A DNA stretch of 64,000 bases, taken from positions 1-64,000 of the forward strand of contig JACVRA010000166.1 of assembly GCA_019828545.1 (NCBI GenBank), given 5' to 3'. Below, piece after piece: positions 12,469-22,475 of the stretch; position 1 is the first letter of the stretch, and every line of letters begins with the position of its first letter. This DNA is from Paracamarosporium sp. OC-R06-R3 (taxonomy: Eukaryota > Ascomycota > Dothideomycetes > Pleosporales > Didymosphaeriaceae). Position numbers and translations under genes: made by a program. The notes under the pieces are model-generated. The model was given only the letters and a program-made list of their open reading frames with translations. It searched no databases and was not told where the DNA came from.

Positions 12469-13819
12469 TTAATCTTCCACCGTAGATCTCATCTTGATTG
12501 TAGACTTCGCCCAATCCTTCTTAGCCTTAGCCCAATCATCCCTCTTGCTTACGAATCCCCACAACGCCTTCTCCTGTTCGAGTTCTTCTAGCATATCCAT
12601 CAGCACCATCTTCGCCTTACTTGAGTACTCTTCTTCTTTCCCATCAACCAACATCCTACCCTCCAGTTCAACCTTTAACTCCTCCAGAGCGATCTCTTCG
12701 CTCATGAGTCCCAAAAGTAAATTCCAGCAGTCCTCTTCCTCGAGTTCTAGCGCATCAGCTAGCGTGATGGCTTTTTGGTTTTTCTTCACGTGCTGTTGAA
12801 TGATGTGCGGTGGTGCAGGGAGGTCCACGCCCTCAATCATAACACGACAGAGTGGGCAGGTGCGGTGTGGGTACTTGGCCGGATCGGCAAGAGGGGTCTT
12901 CATCCACATTGCAAGACATCCTTTCCCGATAACATGACCGCAGTACTTAATCTTGACCGGGTAATCCGAGACAAGGTCCTTTATGTCAAACAACGCAAAA
13001 TCGAGGTGCTCGTTCCGGCAGATGGGGCAGGACCCGCCGTGGTTTGATGGTGAGTCGACAATCGAAGAGATAGGGACAGCACAAGTGAAACTGTTCACCT
13101 CGACGGTCTGCAATTTGTGAAGAATTCGGGAGCGGATGGCCTCTTGCGGCGAGTCACGTTTCTTCTCGAGACGAATCCGACGGTCTTCGTGTTCTTGCAA
13201 TCTGGAAAGCACGGATGCATGCGTTTCGGCATACCGGTAATGTATCACGATAGAGAAAGCATACTCGAGGCCCTTTTCCGCATTGTCATGCTTCTCATCT
13301 GTAAGCGCCATGTAAAGCTTCTCGATATCGGATCTCGCGTTCGCCGACTTCTCAACCGCAAAGCGGAGAATGCGGCCAATACTCCCCTTTGGCAAGTGTC
13401 GGGCTTGCAACATGATGGTTCGCAGAAGCCAAAACCGTGCGTGCTTCACTTCTCGTTTCATTCGGCCTGCAGAAGCGAGTGTGTTCAAATAGAAGGGCGT
13501 ATACGGATGCATAGATCCCCAAAGATTGGAGAGGTGGTCAATGGAGCAGCAGAGCAAATTGTTTTCGCCGGGGCCATGGATAAGGGCTCGAACTTGGGCG
13601 AGACGTTTGAGGCGCTGGAGTACCTGCTGGTTCACTGTGGATTGTTACTGCTTTGTGCTTGCGTACGTACTGAACACGTGATACACTGGTTACGGTTCAG
13701 GGAGCGCTGCCTTCGTGCTGCAGCGATCATGCGACAAGCCGCGGCGACTCACCTTGCTTGTTGGCGGAAACGCTTTTCGCGCGGGGAGAGAAATTCTCTA
13801 ACCGGTCAAGTCCCTCCAT
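12469..13819 (-). CDS. RING finger protein
   Basis: Model: complement(12469..13634, 13753..13819), 410 aa with one 118 bp intron. The first exon encodes MEGLDRLENFSPRAKSVSAN and is joined in phase 1 to VNQQVLQRLKRL. A RING-type zinc site spans about residues 225-290: CPIC, then YCGHVIGKGCLAMW, then CPLCR, a C3HC4-like arrangement with a long first loop (about 30 residues, DFALFDIKDLVSDYPVKI). RING domains recruit E2 enzymes, so this is a probable E3 ubiquitin ligase. N- and C-terminal parts are helical and charged (LEELEQEKALWGF), possibly coiled coil, with no other domain recognised. Its only neighbour in the same pathway is the E2-like gene downstream on the same strand; no functional link is shown. 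Confidence 0.8.
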
Positions 13820-14792
13820 GGTGCCGACAATAGGTTTCAAAGGATGACTGGAGCGAGTGGAGTGGAGTGGAGTGGAGCGGGGCGGCCTCAGGGCGTGGGT
13901 TGTGGTGGGGCACCAGTACCTAGTCCAGCGGGCCAAGCACGTGTGAATGCAGGTACTCGCCCACGCTGTTGCGTCAGCTGGCGCGGCAGCCTTCACCTCA
14001 AAGCGCCACTGCCTTTTAGCACGCTTCCAGTGCTCCAAGTCATTATCATGACATGCTTCCGCCATGGTACGCTTGATCGCGACATTGCTAATACGCGCCT
14101 TGGCTCTGTTGAGCATGCGAGATAGATTGGAATATCGGAAGAATGGAGTTTGCCTCTACATGGCTCATATCACTTCTTTCCATTATGATCATAGCGTGAC
14201 GGCTCTCGGAGAAGTAGGCCGGTCAAGCAATTATATCTCTCAAGTATCACTAACAAAGAGAAACGTGTTAAGTGAAACACTGAGAATGCGATTGTTGTCT
14301 GCGTTGTGCCTGGTTATTGGGTTGTCGAGGTACCACTTTTCAATCTAAATCTGCTAAATGCTGTGCCAGAATCGAAACAGGCCTTTGTCATACGATCATG
14401 CATCTCATCATTACGTGCATGACTCCGGCCTGTCACCAAAATACCGAAAGTATGAATGATCTCCTTTTCTCATGGACAACTAACAAAAACCCCGAGACAC
14501 TGCCGTGCCTCAGCCTTTGCCGTGCCTTAGTCTTGGGTCTGCCCGATTTGACGCATCCCGGAAAGTGCAAGTGAGACACGACGATCAGTTTTTCATGCCC
14601 ACTTGACAGCATGTACAACTAGTGAAAGTAGTCAGCCAGAGAATCGTGATAATACGAAGCGAGATGAGCTAAAATTCTCAATAATGCATTATATCGGAGA
14701 CCAGGGCTATATATGCCAAGACCATGGTCCCGTGACAAAGATCGTCTCAAGGTCTAATAAAATAAGTTACAAAACAACCTGCACGGCACCGA
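13820..14792. other. Intergenic; upstream region of RING gene
   Basis: No gene seen. Immediately upstream of the RING gene (about 13850-13882) lies a short imperfect GAGTG/GGAGT repeat, G-rich on the plus strand and so C-rich toward the gene, a common feature of fungal core promoters. Confidence 0.45.
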
Positions 14793-16079
14793 CTAGCCAA
14801 GCTTCATTTGTTCGAGCTTATTCGCCAAACCATCGTCCTCTTCATTTGTTTGCGCTGCTGACTCCATGGACTGCTCAGAAGTCGCCATGGTCTCCGAGTG
14901 CTGTATGAGCTCGAAACCGAAGTCATTGCGCTCGTCCTCACTCATTGATTCGTGAACATAGCCTTTGCCGTCGATATCGAGCACATCTACTATAACCGAT
15001 TCTCCGCTGGCCACACTATTCGCCGACTTATTCTTTGTGTAGATAGTGACAAAGAATGGAATTCCTCTCACATCGCCAATGTGATCCGCAGTCAATCGCG
15101 AAACCGGACAATCTCCATGGATATACAGGCGTCCATCTTCGTAGTAGGCAAAAGTCATTTGGTCTCTTCCGATCGTCACATGCAACCGCATATCTCCATC
15201 GTTCATGGGCTTTCCGTGGTAGAACCATGACGTCTTTCTGTTGGCAAGCTTGCGCGCTGCGGTAGCTGTCACGCCGTTTCGCACTAGGATTGTATCCGAC
15301 TTTTTGCCCACCAGGTCGGTCTTTGAGTTACTTAAAACGATTGAGAAAATGATATCTGCGTGTAGACCTGACAGATCTACGGCAAACGAATGCACCTCAT
15401 CGGATCCGGTTTGTAGGTAGATTGGCTCTGAAGTGACGGTCTCGGAATTGCTAGCATTTATCTCCTGTGGCGCAAAAAGGCACTTTGCGGGTACGACGGT
15501 TGCCTCTACCAAAGGAATCCGGGGCACATCTGGCAAGCGAGTCTTGTATTGCTCATAAGTACTTTTTGCCGTTTGTTTGACGGTGTGCAAAACTTCCATT
15601 GACACGTACTCAGGACGTTCTCCGCCATGTTGCTGTGTGACGTAGAAGGACACAATCGCAGACATTAGAGAGGCGAAAAGCGAGCTGAGGGTATATTCTG
15701 GCTTCCAAGTCCCCCCTCGAGACTGTGAACGAAGGATGTCGAAACACATGGTGCTGCAACTCTTATTTCCAATGAAATTCCTGTAGACGTCCACATTGTA
15801 TCGTTTCGTAGGGGTGTACAGCTGCACAATCGGCGGTGACTCAGGATATTCCTCGGGGATATAGAATGTGCCAACGAGGGTTAGGTGAGCCATGGCTCCG
15901 TCGTTCGGCATCATCATGAAGTAGAAGCGCGTAGCGTCATCATCGGGGTCTGGAGAGATTATAGTCCGGAGATTGAAGAAGTCGGCGTTGGCCTCCTTGA
16001 CTTCTCTCCAGACTCGCTGTAGGGTGTTAGGTTTCATTTTGCTGCAGGTGTACAAAGACGAAATACCTACGCCAGACAT
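14793..16079 (-). CDS. Ubiquitin-conjugating (UBC) domain protein with C-terminal extension
   Basis: A single frame of 428 aa. Residues about 15-160 form an E2 core: TLQRVWREVKEAN helix, FMMMPNDGAMAHLTLVGTFY, IPEEYPESPPIVQLYTP (the YPxxPP turn), then NKSCSTMCFDIL, in which Cys of CFDIL matches the catalytic Cys of the usual CLDIL, then WKPEYTLSSLFASLMS. The HPN tripeptide before the active Cys is replaced by YRN. The remaining 270 residues are beta-rich (FAVDLSGLHADIIFSIVL, SWFYHGKPMNDGDMRLHV) and unlike any domain I recognise; the tail is acidic. Typical E2s are about 150-200 aa, so the extension is notable. The start could also be Met15 (MKPNTLQ). Activity as an E2 is plausible because Cys is kept, but unproven. 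Confidence 0.75.
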   Translation of the reverse strand: MSGVGISSLYTCSKMKPNTLQRVWREVKEANADFFNLRTIISPDPDDDATRFYFMMMPNDGAMAHLTLVGTFYIPEEYPESPPIVQLYTPTKRYNVDVYRNFIGNKSCSTMCFDILRSQSRGGTWKPEYTLSSLFASLMSAIVSFYVTQQHGGERPEYVSMEVLHTVKQTAKSTYEQYKTRLPDVPRIPLVEATVVPAKCLFAPQEINASNSETVTSEPIYLQTGSDEVHSFAVDLSGLHADIIFSIVLSNSKTDLVGKKSDTILVRNGVTATAARKLANRKTSWFYHGKPMNDGDMRLHVTIGRDQMTFAYYEDGRLYIHGDCPVSRLTADHIGDVRGIPFFVTIYTKNKSANSVASGESVIVDVLDIDGKGYVHESMSEDERNDFGFELIQHSETMATSEQSMESAAQTNEEDDGLANKLEQMKLG

Positions 16080-16853
16080 ATATATACATGTTCATCTTGC
16101 GGAGTGACTCGAATGGCTGACGGTGAGTCACTCAAGGTCGCTTAGAGGACCTGCGTCTTCAGGCCCTGGAGCACGACCGCAACATGGAGGCGGCACCCGC
16201 TGAAAAGATGGTTACGCAAATACGACGTTAATAGTGATTGCATGTAATATATCGTTGCAGGTCGGCCCAAACAAGAAAACCTGCTTCCAATTTTGCCGGC
16301 CTTGTGGTTGGGCAAAGTGGTGAGCTCTCTTCTTCGCGAAAACGAAGATTACGAGACAAGGGCGTCTTAGCCTGTCTTACATGCACTAGGCGTGGCGCTA
16401 CTGCACAAACACCTTCCCTAAGAACGCTACAGCCCATTAGATGTACAAGCCATGGATAGAAAGCGCCTGACTCATCATCAAAGGCGTATACACAATATCG
16501 CGGTTGCGAGATATGGGTAGTGTGTTAGAAGCTGATCACGTGACTCCCAGCCATCTTCTGTATATAGTATTATCTGCCAACTTCCGAAGTTGGCACCTTA
16601 ATCTATCGCTTTCTTAGTATATTTTAATAGGTTATTCAAGGCCATACATTTCACATTTACGTACTTTTGTGCACCTCTGCGCTATTCTGATATGTCTGCG
16701 CATCCCAATCTCCTAATGTAAGCTAGGAGTAACTCTAAGAGGAGGTGTATATAAGACTATTAGAGCTAAACCTACTCCGCCTCTATCAAATTCATTTATG
16801 TGTTTTTCTGGCACTCAGAATCCCCGATTCCAAAGCCCCTTACAATATTAAGA
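16080..16853. other. Intergenic; possible LTR remnant
   Basis: No gene. It contains a 21 bp palindrome (listed separately) next to a TATATAG run and a preceding TGTTAGAAGCTGATCACGTG, a composition reminiscent of a solo Copia-type LTR. No matching second LTR or clear target-site duplication is seen. Confidence 0.35.
16575..16595. repeat. Perfect 10-bp-arm palindrome
   Basis: Arms TGCCAACTTC and GAAGTTGGCA are separated by a single C. This could be a protein-binding site or part of an LTR. Too short to be a strong terminator on its own. Confidence 0.8.
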
Positions 16854-19034
16854 TTATAGTACTACTAAACGCTCTCTTACTCCACCTAGAAGCCACTGAA
16901 GCTCGTCTAGCCTCGATCCCTCAATTGATCCTACCCTACGATATGTAGCTGTGTCAGAATCGTTTCGCTGTAAGACCCATGCAAAAAAGCTGAGCTCCAA
17001 GTCATTGTGCGCACCGCGTCTAGCAACATCGTCGTCTACGCCGTTCTCATTGTCCACTTCCTTATCGTTGTCCACTTCTTCTTTGCCTTCCATTTTCTTT
17101 TTGTAATTCTTGTCGTCACTTAGGTGTCTGCGCCAAACAGCAACCGGCACACCGACTAATTCTGGCTCCACGGGCAGCTCCGCTCCATCACCCGTCCTAA
17201 AACCTCGGTCGTCAGTGGTGTACCGCCCTATAGACTCCGAGCTCGCGGGATCAGTGAGCTTGATAACCAGTTCGCGACCCCATACGTGTTCAATGTCGAT
17301 CCCTCGTACGGCGCTGACCATGGTTAAGGTGCCTTTTTCGATGGAACTAAAGGCGTCATCTAGCGGCTTGATATCTGTGCTCAGCAGCTCGCAGCACACA
17401 GCTAGCACATCGGGTTCAATCTTCTCGACGCTGCCGGCCCATTGAGACCACGCCATACATGTATCACGCGGCGCGTCGTCAGGGTACGCTACCCCGTGAT
17501 CGCACGCCGCCCATGACCAAGACGGCCCGGGGTGTTCGGCTTTGTACTGGCTGACAGGGCCGTAGTCGTGCTCAGTACTCCACGCGAGCATTTCCGTGAT
17601 TGGATACGACGACTTCCACAGGAGCCCGTAGACAAATTCCGACGCCCACAGCCCAGCCCAGTACTCGCTTCTTACTTTCTCTGCAATAATGCGCGCCACG
17701 CCTGATATCGCAGCGAAACGGTCCTGCCCCCTGGTCAGGTGTCGGCGGCTGTAATCGGCGACAATGCGGTACCACATGCCCATGAGCGCATAGGCGTCAA
17801 GCTCCTGCAGCGCGGTCTTCGTAACGATAGTAGAGTCCTCGTGGAAAGATTCCAGTGGCAACGGAGAATTGCAGGAGCGTGAGAACCGCGCCGTGTTGCA
17901 CTCATAGAAGAGCTTGCCGTTGGCGAAATAGAGGATCCGCGCAGACAACAGGCGTTCTTGGAGCGTCCAAGCCCTCGAGTTCCAGGGCCAGCCGTCGCCG
18001 GGGTAGAAGTGTTCTTGCCAGGCTCCTCGCTTAGATTGCTCAAAAATCGCAATCGTCGTCGCAGAATCTGCATTGTTCCACTGGACATTGAACTGACAGA
18101 TAGCAGCGTGCGGAGCCCAGGACGACTCTTTTAGGAACCCGCCAAAGGCGTCTTTTACGCACGACGCGATTGTCACCGTGGCGTTCGCATAGACCTCCGG
18201 CATCCGCGCGGCTTCTCTTCGCCAGTCTTCGCCATCCTGCTGAATAATGCATAGGCAGTCAATCCATAGATATTGGAAGCCGAGTGCCCGCACCACTTCG
18301 ACTGTATCGCGAAATGTCTGCGGCAAGTCGGCAATCTCTATTCCCTCTTTAATATGTCTATCGAGGCTGTCTTTGGTAGTAGTGGTCGGCTCGCGGTGGC
18401 CCCAGCAGTGGCTCAGTGCGACGTAGCGGTCAAGGCGCCCGTGTGATACAATAAGACGCACCCGCGAGGAGTCTTTGTCACCTACATCAATCACACGTGT
18501 TGGGAGCGGCCGGTCCCCAAGCGGCGAACACCGCGGATGCTTTTCACCACAAAAGCGCAACCACTCCTTAGCCGCATCTTCAACCGTTGGCCACGGCACG
18601 CTGCGAGTTATAAGCGGGCCCGGGGATCCCACGACCGGAACAACGTAGAACGGCAGCGTCCAGTGTGATTCGTACTTCCTCCAACGATATGTCTCCGCGA
18701 ACTCAATCCCCGGCGTACCAACCGTTGCGCTCCCGTCTGCCGCTATCTCAGTACCCGGACACCCAGCGCACGCGTCAAGATCTTGCCGCTGTCTTTCGAT
18801 AGCGTAGACCACCAGTGGGAAATGAGGTTCGCGCTTGAAGCGAAGGTCCGCAAGCACGCGCGAGCAAAGCGGACAGCCCTCGCCTGCGGCTAGAGTTAGA
18901 GCCTCTAGCGTCGCGTGGTGCGGGATGCTGTTTCGGTTCTTGCCCCGGTGTGTCTTAATGTGGCTGAGATCAGGTTCTGGTTTCTGGAGGATCTTAACGA
19001 AGGGGAAGGTTTGGCAGACGGTACAGAGGGCCAT
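16854..19034 (-). CDS. HET domain protein
   Basis: A single-exon frame. I choose the Met at 19034 (MALCTVCQTFPF, 726 aa) because family members begin with a short Cys-containing segment; the frame is open to 19076. The HET domain, which triggers programmed cell death in vegetative incompatibility, spans about residues 215-365. Its three blocks are all present: YVALSHCWG; LPQTFRDTVEVVRALGFQYLWID followed by CLCIIQQDGEDW; and EVYANATVTIAS. Upstream, GEGCPLCSRVLADL resembles the usual N-terminal CxLC segment. The C-terminal half is typical (RAWTLQERLLSARILYF, then ISGVARII). There is an acidic Asp/Asn/Glu-rich low-complexity insert near residue 650. Family is certain; its role here is unknown, and many Pleosporales carry very many HET genes. 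Confidence 0.9.
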   Translation of the reverse strand: MALCTVCQTFPFVKILQKPEPDLSHIKTHRGKNRNSIPHHATLEALTLAAGEGCPLCSRVLADLRFKREPHFPLVVYAIERQRQDLDACAGCPGTEIAADGSATVGTPGIEFAETYRWRKYESHWTLPFYVVPVVGSPGPLITRSVPWPTVEDAAKEWLRFCGEKHPRCSPLGDRPLPTRVIDVGDKDSSRVRLIVSHGRLDRYVALSHCWGHREPTTTTKDSLDRHIKEGIEIADLPQTFRDTVEVVRALGFQYLWIDCLCIIQQDGEDWRREAARMPEVYANATVTIASCVKDAFGGFLKESSWAPHAAICQFNVQWNNADSATTIAIFEQSKRGAWQEHFYPGDGWPWNSRAWTLQERLLSARILYFANGKLFYECNTARFSRSCNSPLPLESFHEDSTIVTKTALQELDAYALMGMWYRIVADYSRRHLTRGQDRFAAISGVARIIAEKVRSEYWAGLWASEFVYGLLWKSSYPITEMLAWSTEHDYGPVSQYKAEHPGPSWSWAACDHGVAYPDDAPRDTCMAWSQWAGSVEKIEPDVLAVCCELLSTDIKPLDDAFSSIEKGTLTMVSAVRGIDIEHVWGRELVIKLTDPASSESIGRYTTDDRGFRTGDGAELPVEPELVGVPVAVWRRHLSDDKNYKKKMEGKEEVDNDKEVDNENGVDDDVARRGAHNDLELSFFAWVLQRNDSDTATYRRVGSIEGSRLDELQWLLGGVRERLVVL

Positions 19035-20447
19035 GGTTGTAAGATGGCCTTGCATTAAGAACAGTACGATAAACAACAGAGCAAGAAATCAGATAGTGCA
19101 GAAGCGCATGAGAATACGCTGGCAGGAGACGCTATACGGCGGCGACATGCAACCGTGACGTGGGTTTTGAGGGGTCGCGAATTCCAATGAGGACTTAGTT
19201 TCCATGCCGCCATACCTGAGTAGGCTAGCTGTCTGAAGGGTTTGTGTAGGTGGGTGACTTGTGCTGCTGTACCCGCCGCTCACGGCCCGGTCCGCTTTTG
19301 GCACCAAATGAGTAGGGTTAGCGCTTAAACGTAGAGGTATATACTTCTGCAGCCTGTATACCATGCTTACACTACTTTGCACTTATTACATTTTGCCACT
19401 ACTAGTGAGGATGACTGACCTACACCAGCCATATCCTTGTAGATGTTTTGCAATACAGGTACATCGTTCTCGATATCATCCACATTCTGTGTTCAACAGA
19501 AGTCAAAACGAGCGAACGACACAGACATGATGCTTCTATACAGTTGTGTGTGCTCTAAAAACAATCGAGCCTAGTATGAGTCCTCGTATCCAAAGCGAGA
19601 TCCATCGTGTGATGCTCGTCACTCGATCAAGACTACATGTTTGATCATGGCGTACTCCAAAATGGCGGCATTATTGGCGGCTTATACTCATTCAATGTTC
19701 CGATCAGTCTGCGATGAGACACGAAGACCGAGTGATATTAATCTATAAGCAGAGTTTTTACTGGCTTCTAAATAAAGAGATAGGCCCTTTCCAGTTATTT
19801 ACTACTCAAGGATCGTATATGTGTCTCTATCGAAGAGAGAAGCGAAAATAGCCATCAGGGTATCCTGACCCAACGCATAATCCCCAGAAGGTTCCCAAGG
19901 TTCACCACTCGCAAGATACTTCTCATACTTGGAAGCACTCTTCGAAGTGCAATTGGTTTTGAGTAGGTCATGTATTGCGCAAGTGCCGTTCCTTTTCCGT
20001 CAACAAATCATACAAGAGGCCCCTACTTAAGTTAAGGCATTAGGATGTGAAAGCCGGAGTAATGCACTTGTCTACGCTTACTCGCTTATAGTCTTTCAGC
20101 ACTCAGCAAGTTAGATTGTCGGCCGGGTTTCCTACCAGAGTAGATCGAATCTATTTCAGGGTCGTGGGGATTTTAGTGGAAAACTTTCAACCACGCACCT
20201 CATGCTTCTGTGTAAGGAGCCATGAGCATGATCTATGCATTTATTCGGATCAAGACAACAAAAGAAAAGTTTTATTGATGCTAGTATATTCGTAACGACA
20301 TAACTTCAGATATTTGGGTAGAGGCGTATAGGGTTCGAAAACCTCTTTCGAGAAGGCTACAATCCATTCCAATTGCCGGACTGATTGGCGAGCAAGAGGA
20401 CTTTGACCGCCACTGTTATTTCAAAGTAGAACGTTTCTAGTATTGGC
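19035..20447. other. Intergenic, no gene seen
   Basis: About 1.4 kb between the HET start and the 3' end of the RiPP precursor. Open frames are short and without motifs. The HET promoter must lie at its left end. Confidence 0.5.
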
Positions 20448-21261
20448 TTAGTTCTTCAAGCCACCGACGTAGACAAGAGGCGCATAGGTAGCTGCAGCCT
20501 CAGCATCAGCCTCGGCATCCCTCTTCAATCCTCCAACGTAAACAAGAGGAGCGTAGGTAGCCGCAGCATCAGCATCAGCGTCCGCTTCACGCTTCTTCAG
20601 TCCACCAACGTAAACAAGAGGAGCATAGGTGGCTGCCGCTTCCGGATCAGCTTCGGCATCCCTCTTAAGGCCACCGACATACACGAGAGGTGCGTAAGTG
20701 GCTGCCGCCTCTGGGTCAGCTTCTGCGTCCCTCTTCAATCCACCAACATAAACCAACGGAGCATAGGTAGCTGCAGCCTCTGCATCCGCTTCCGCGTCGC
20801 GCTTCTTTAGTCCTCCAACGTACACCAGAGGAGCGTAGGTAGCCGCAGCATCAGTATCAGCGTCTGCTTCACGCTTCTTCAGTCCACCAACGTAGACGAG
20901 CGGAGCATAGGTTGCTGCCGCCTCTGGATCGGCCTCGGCATCCCTCTTCTTTAAACCTCCAACGTACACCAGAGGAGCGTAGGTGGCTGCTGCCTCTGGA
21001 CCGGCTTCAGCCTCCGCAGCCCTCTTGCGTCCGCCCACGTATATATTAGGNNNNNNNNNNNNNNNNNNNNNNNNNNNNNNNNNNNNNNNNNNNNNNNNNN
21101 NNNNNNNNNNNNNNNNCCATAAGTAGAGGCTTCTACCGTAGCGTCTTCCTTCTGGAACACAGATGTCAATCCTGCTAAGGACGAAGTGTCGTGATAGCAC
21201 TTACTGGAAGCGGGGCGGCCGAAGCCACGGAAGCAAGGAGAGCTAACGTAGAAATTCTCAT
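20448..21261 (-). CDS. Multi-core secreted peptide precursor (candidate dikaritin RiPP)
   Basis: Model: complement(20448..21151, 21205..21261); the 53 bp intron is GTAAGT..CAG, and the N gap 21051-21116 lies in exon 2. The N-terminus MRISTLALLASVASA is a clear secretion signal. After the gap come units of 23-24 residues: an acidic Ala-rich spacer (DAEADPEA or EADADADA), the core AAATYAPLVYVGGL, then KR or KKR, the Kex2 cleavage site. Eight cores are identical; the first is a variant (TYG before the gap, PNIYVGG after it). The last ends LKN at the stop. Fungal RiPP precursors of the ustiloxin/asperipin/phomopsin type share this plan: signal peptide, repeated short Tyr-containing core, Kex2 sites. 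The adjacent gene encodes a UstYa-type oxidase, the tailoring enzyme of that class. An alternative is an unmodified secreted repeat peptide. It is not an alpha-pheromone type, since the W-C..C-W core is absent. A TATAAA lies about 90 bp upstream. Confidence 0.85.
20451..21050 (-). repeat. Tandem 69/72 bp coding repeat
   Basis: Nucleotide repeats coding the 23- or 24-residue units of the peptide precursor. Protein identity across cores is complete, but codons differ between units (for example the core Val and Gly codons). This suggests selection on the peptide or gene conversion, and not a very recent duplication. Confidence 0.85.
21051..21116. other. Assembly gap (66 N)
   Basis: A run of N inside the repeat array. 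As printed, the reading frame before and after the gap differs by one base, so the true length is not 66. The flanks are two parts of one core (TYG left, PNIYVGG right), so the missing length should be 1 base plus a whole number of repeat units. Confidence 0.9.
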
Positions 21262-22475
21262 GGTGGAACAGTGAGTCGGGTAATGAGCAGCCTCCGCGAA
21301 GAATTATACAGGGACTGTGGTTGAGGTTGGGCGGCTCTACGTGTCTTACTTTATACTCCGAATCCAAGTACAAACCGAGCTCCTTGAAGAGATACTAGAG
21401 CTAATCCCATAGATATCGCTTGTATCCTTGCGACATGCGAGGGATCTGTAGACCTCCATATGGAAGGTGGGCTGTGGACGGATCTTGGGGGATTGTTAGT
21501 AGGTGTTATTTAGAATGCTACTGGCCAATGCATGCTTGGTGGAGATGCAGTTGGCGATCACCTTCCCACTGCGCGAGGCTTGTCATGTTGGTCTAGATGG
21601 GACTAAGTCGGACTTGATGTGTACCAAGCTTCGCGAACTTTCTATACATCATCGATGACGAGCAACTGTTCATATGGCAGTTGGTCAGGGGAGAATGCTT
21701 ATAAGAACTTAGACGAGACATAGTCAATTGGAGAAACACAAACAACTACGTCAGTGAAAAGTGCAAGGCACTGAATCAGAATATCTGATGTTGTAGCTGA
21801 ACATGTAGGCAATCATCGCTGTGATGTCTTTTACCATTCCTAATGCAGTTACAACATCAATCCTACTCAACTAGTTATACATAGAGTCACCTGACTGTAG
21901 AAATTCATGCTCACCACTTGGTCGCATACGCTAGCACGCACCAGACGACATGACCATGTGCCAATTGAGGAAGGTGGGGTGAATGCCAAGACTATACGGC
22001 CCTCTCCAATCCTACGCCTAGCGAACCTTGTCTATGCCTGGCGAATTTCGATAGCAAGTTTACGATCTGCGCAGGAAGTCTTTTCCTTGAATGGTCAGTC
22101 ACCGTGTTGAAGGATTTTGGTTGTATGAACACAATTTGTATCTTGCTGATGGATGATACATCGGAGCAAGATCGTAGATAGCACTCGCGCGATAAGCACT
22201 GGACCTTGATTCTAGTCCGCCCGCGTGTCCGGCTATCTTTGCAGAAACTCTTGGTCTTCGCTGCGCTCGGTTAACGCCGGTTAAGTGTAAAGGAGACTTG
22301 AAAATTTCCTTCTATCCAATCTGCTTCAGCCTCAAGATTCACACCAAATGCAACATGTCGCACATTGGCTCTCAAAGATCAATCAATACTTCATAGTAGA
22401 GCTCTATTACTTCGTCGTCATCCTTTGAGCACACGCGCCTCAATTCAGGTACACCTTCGTACTCAATTGTACACA
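21262..22475. promoter_or_regulatory. Divergent promoter region, RiPP precursor and UstYa gene
   Basis: A 1.2 kb region with no gene, between two divergently transcribed genes of the candidate cluster, so shared control is possible. A TATAAA on the minus strand at 21350-21355 sits 89 bp before the precursor start. No cluster-specific regulator motif was recognised. Confidence 0.6.

Noticed and set aside
20448..21261. Alpha-type mating pheromone precursor
   Set aside because: The signal-repeat-Kex2 layout fits, but the cores lack the Trp/Cys pattern of ascomycete alpha pheromones, and a UstYa gene is adjacent.
20951..21373. Alternative frame through the N gap starting MYLDSEYKV
   Set aside because: It is out of frame with the repeats after the gap and reads through the precursor intron; the spliced signal-peptide start is better.
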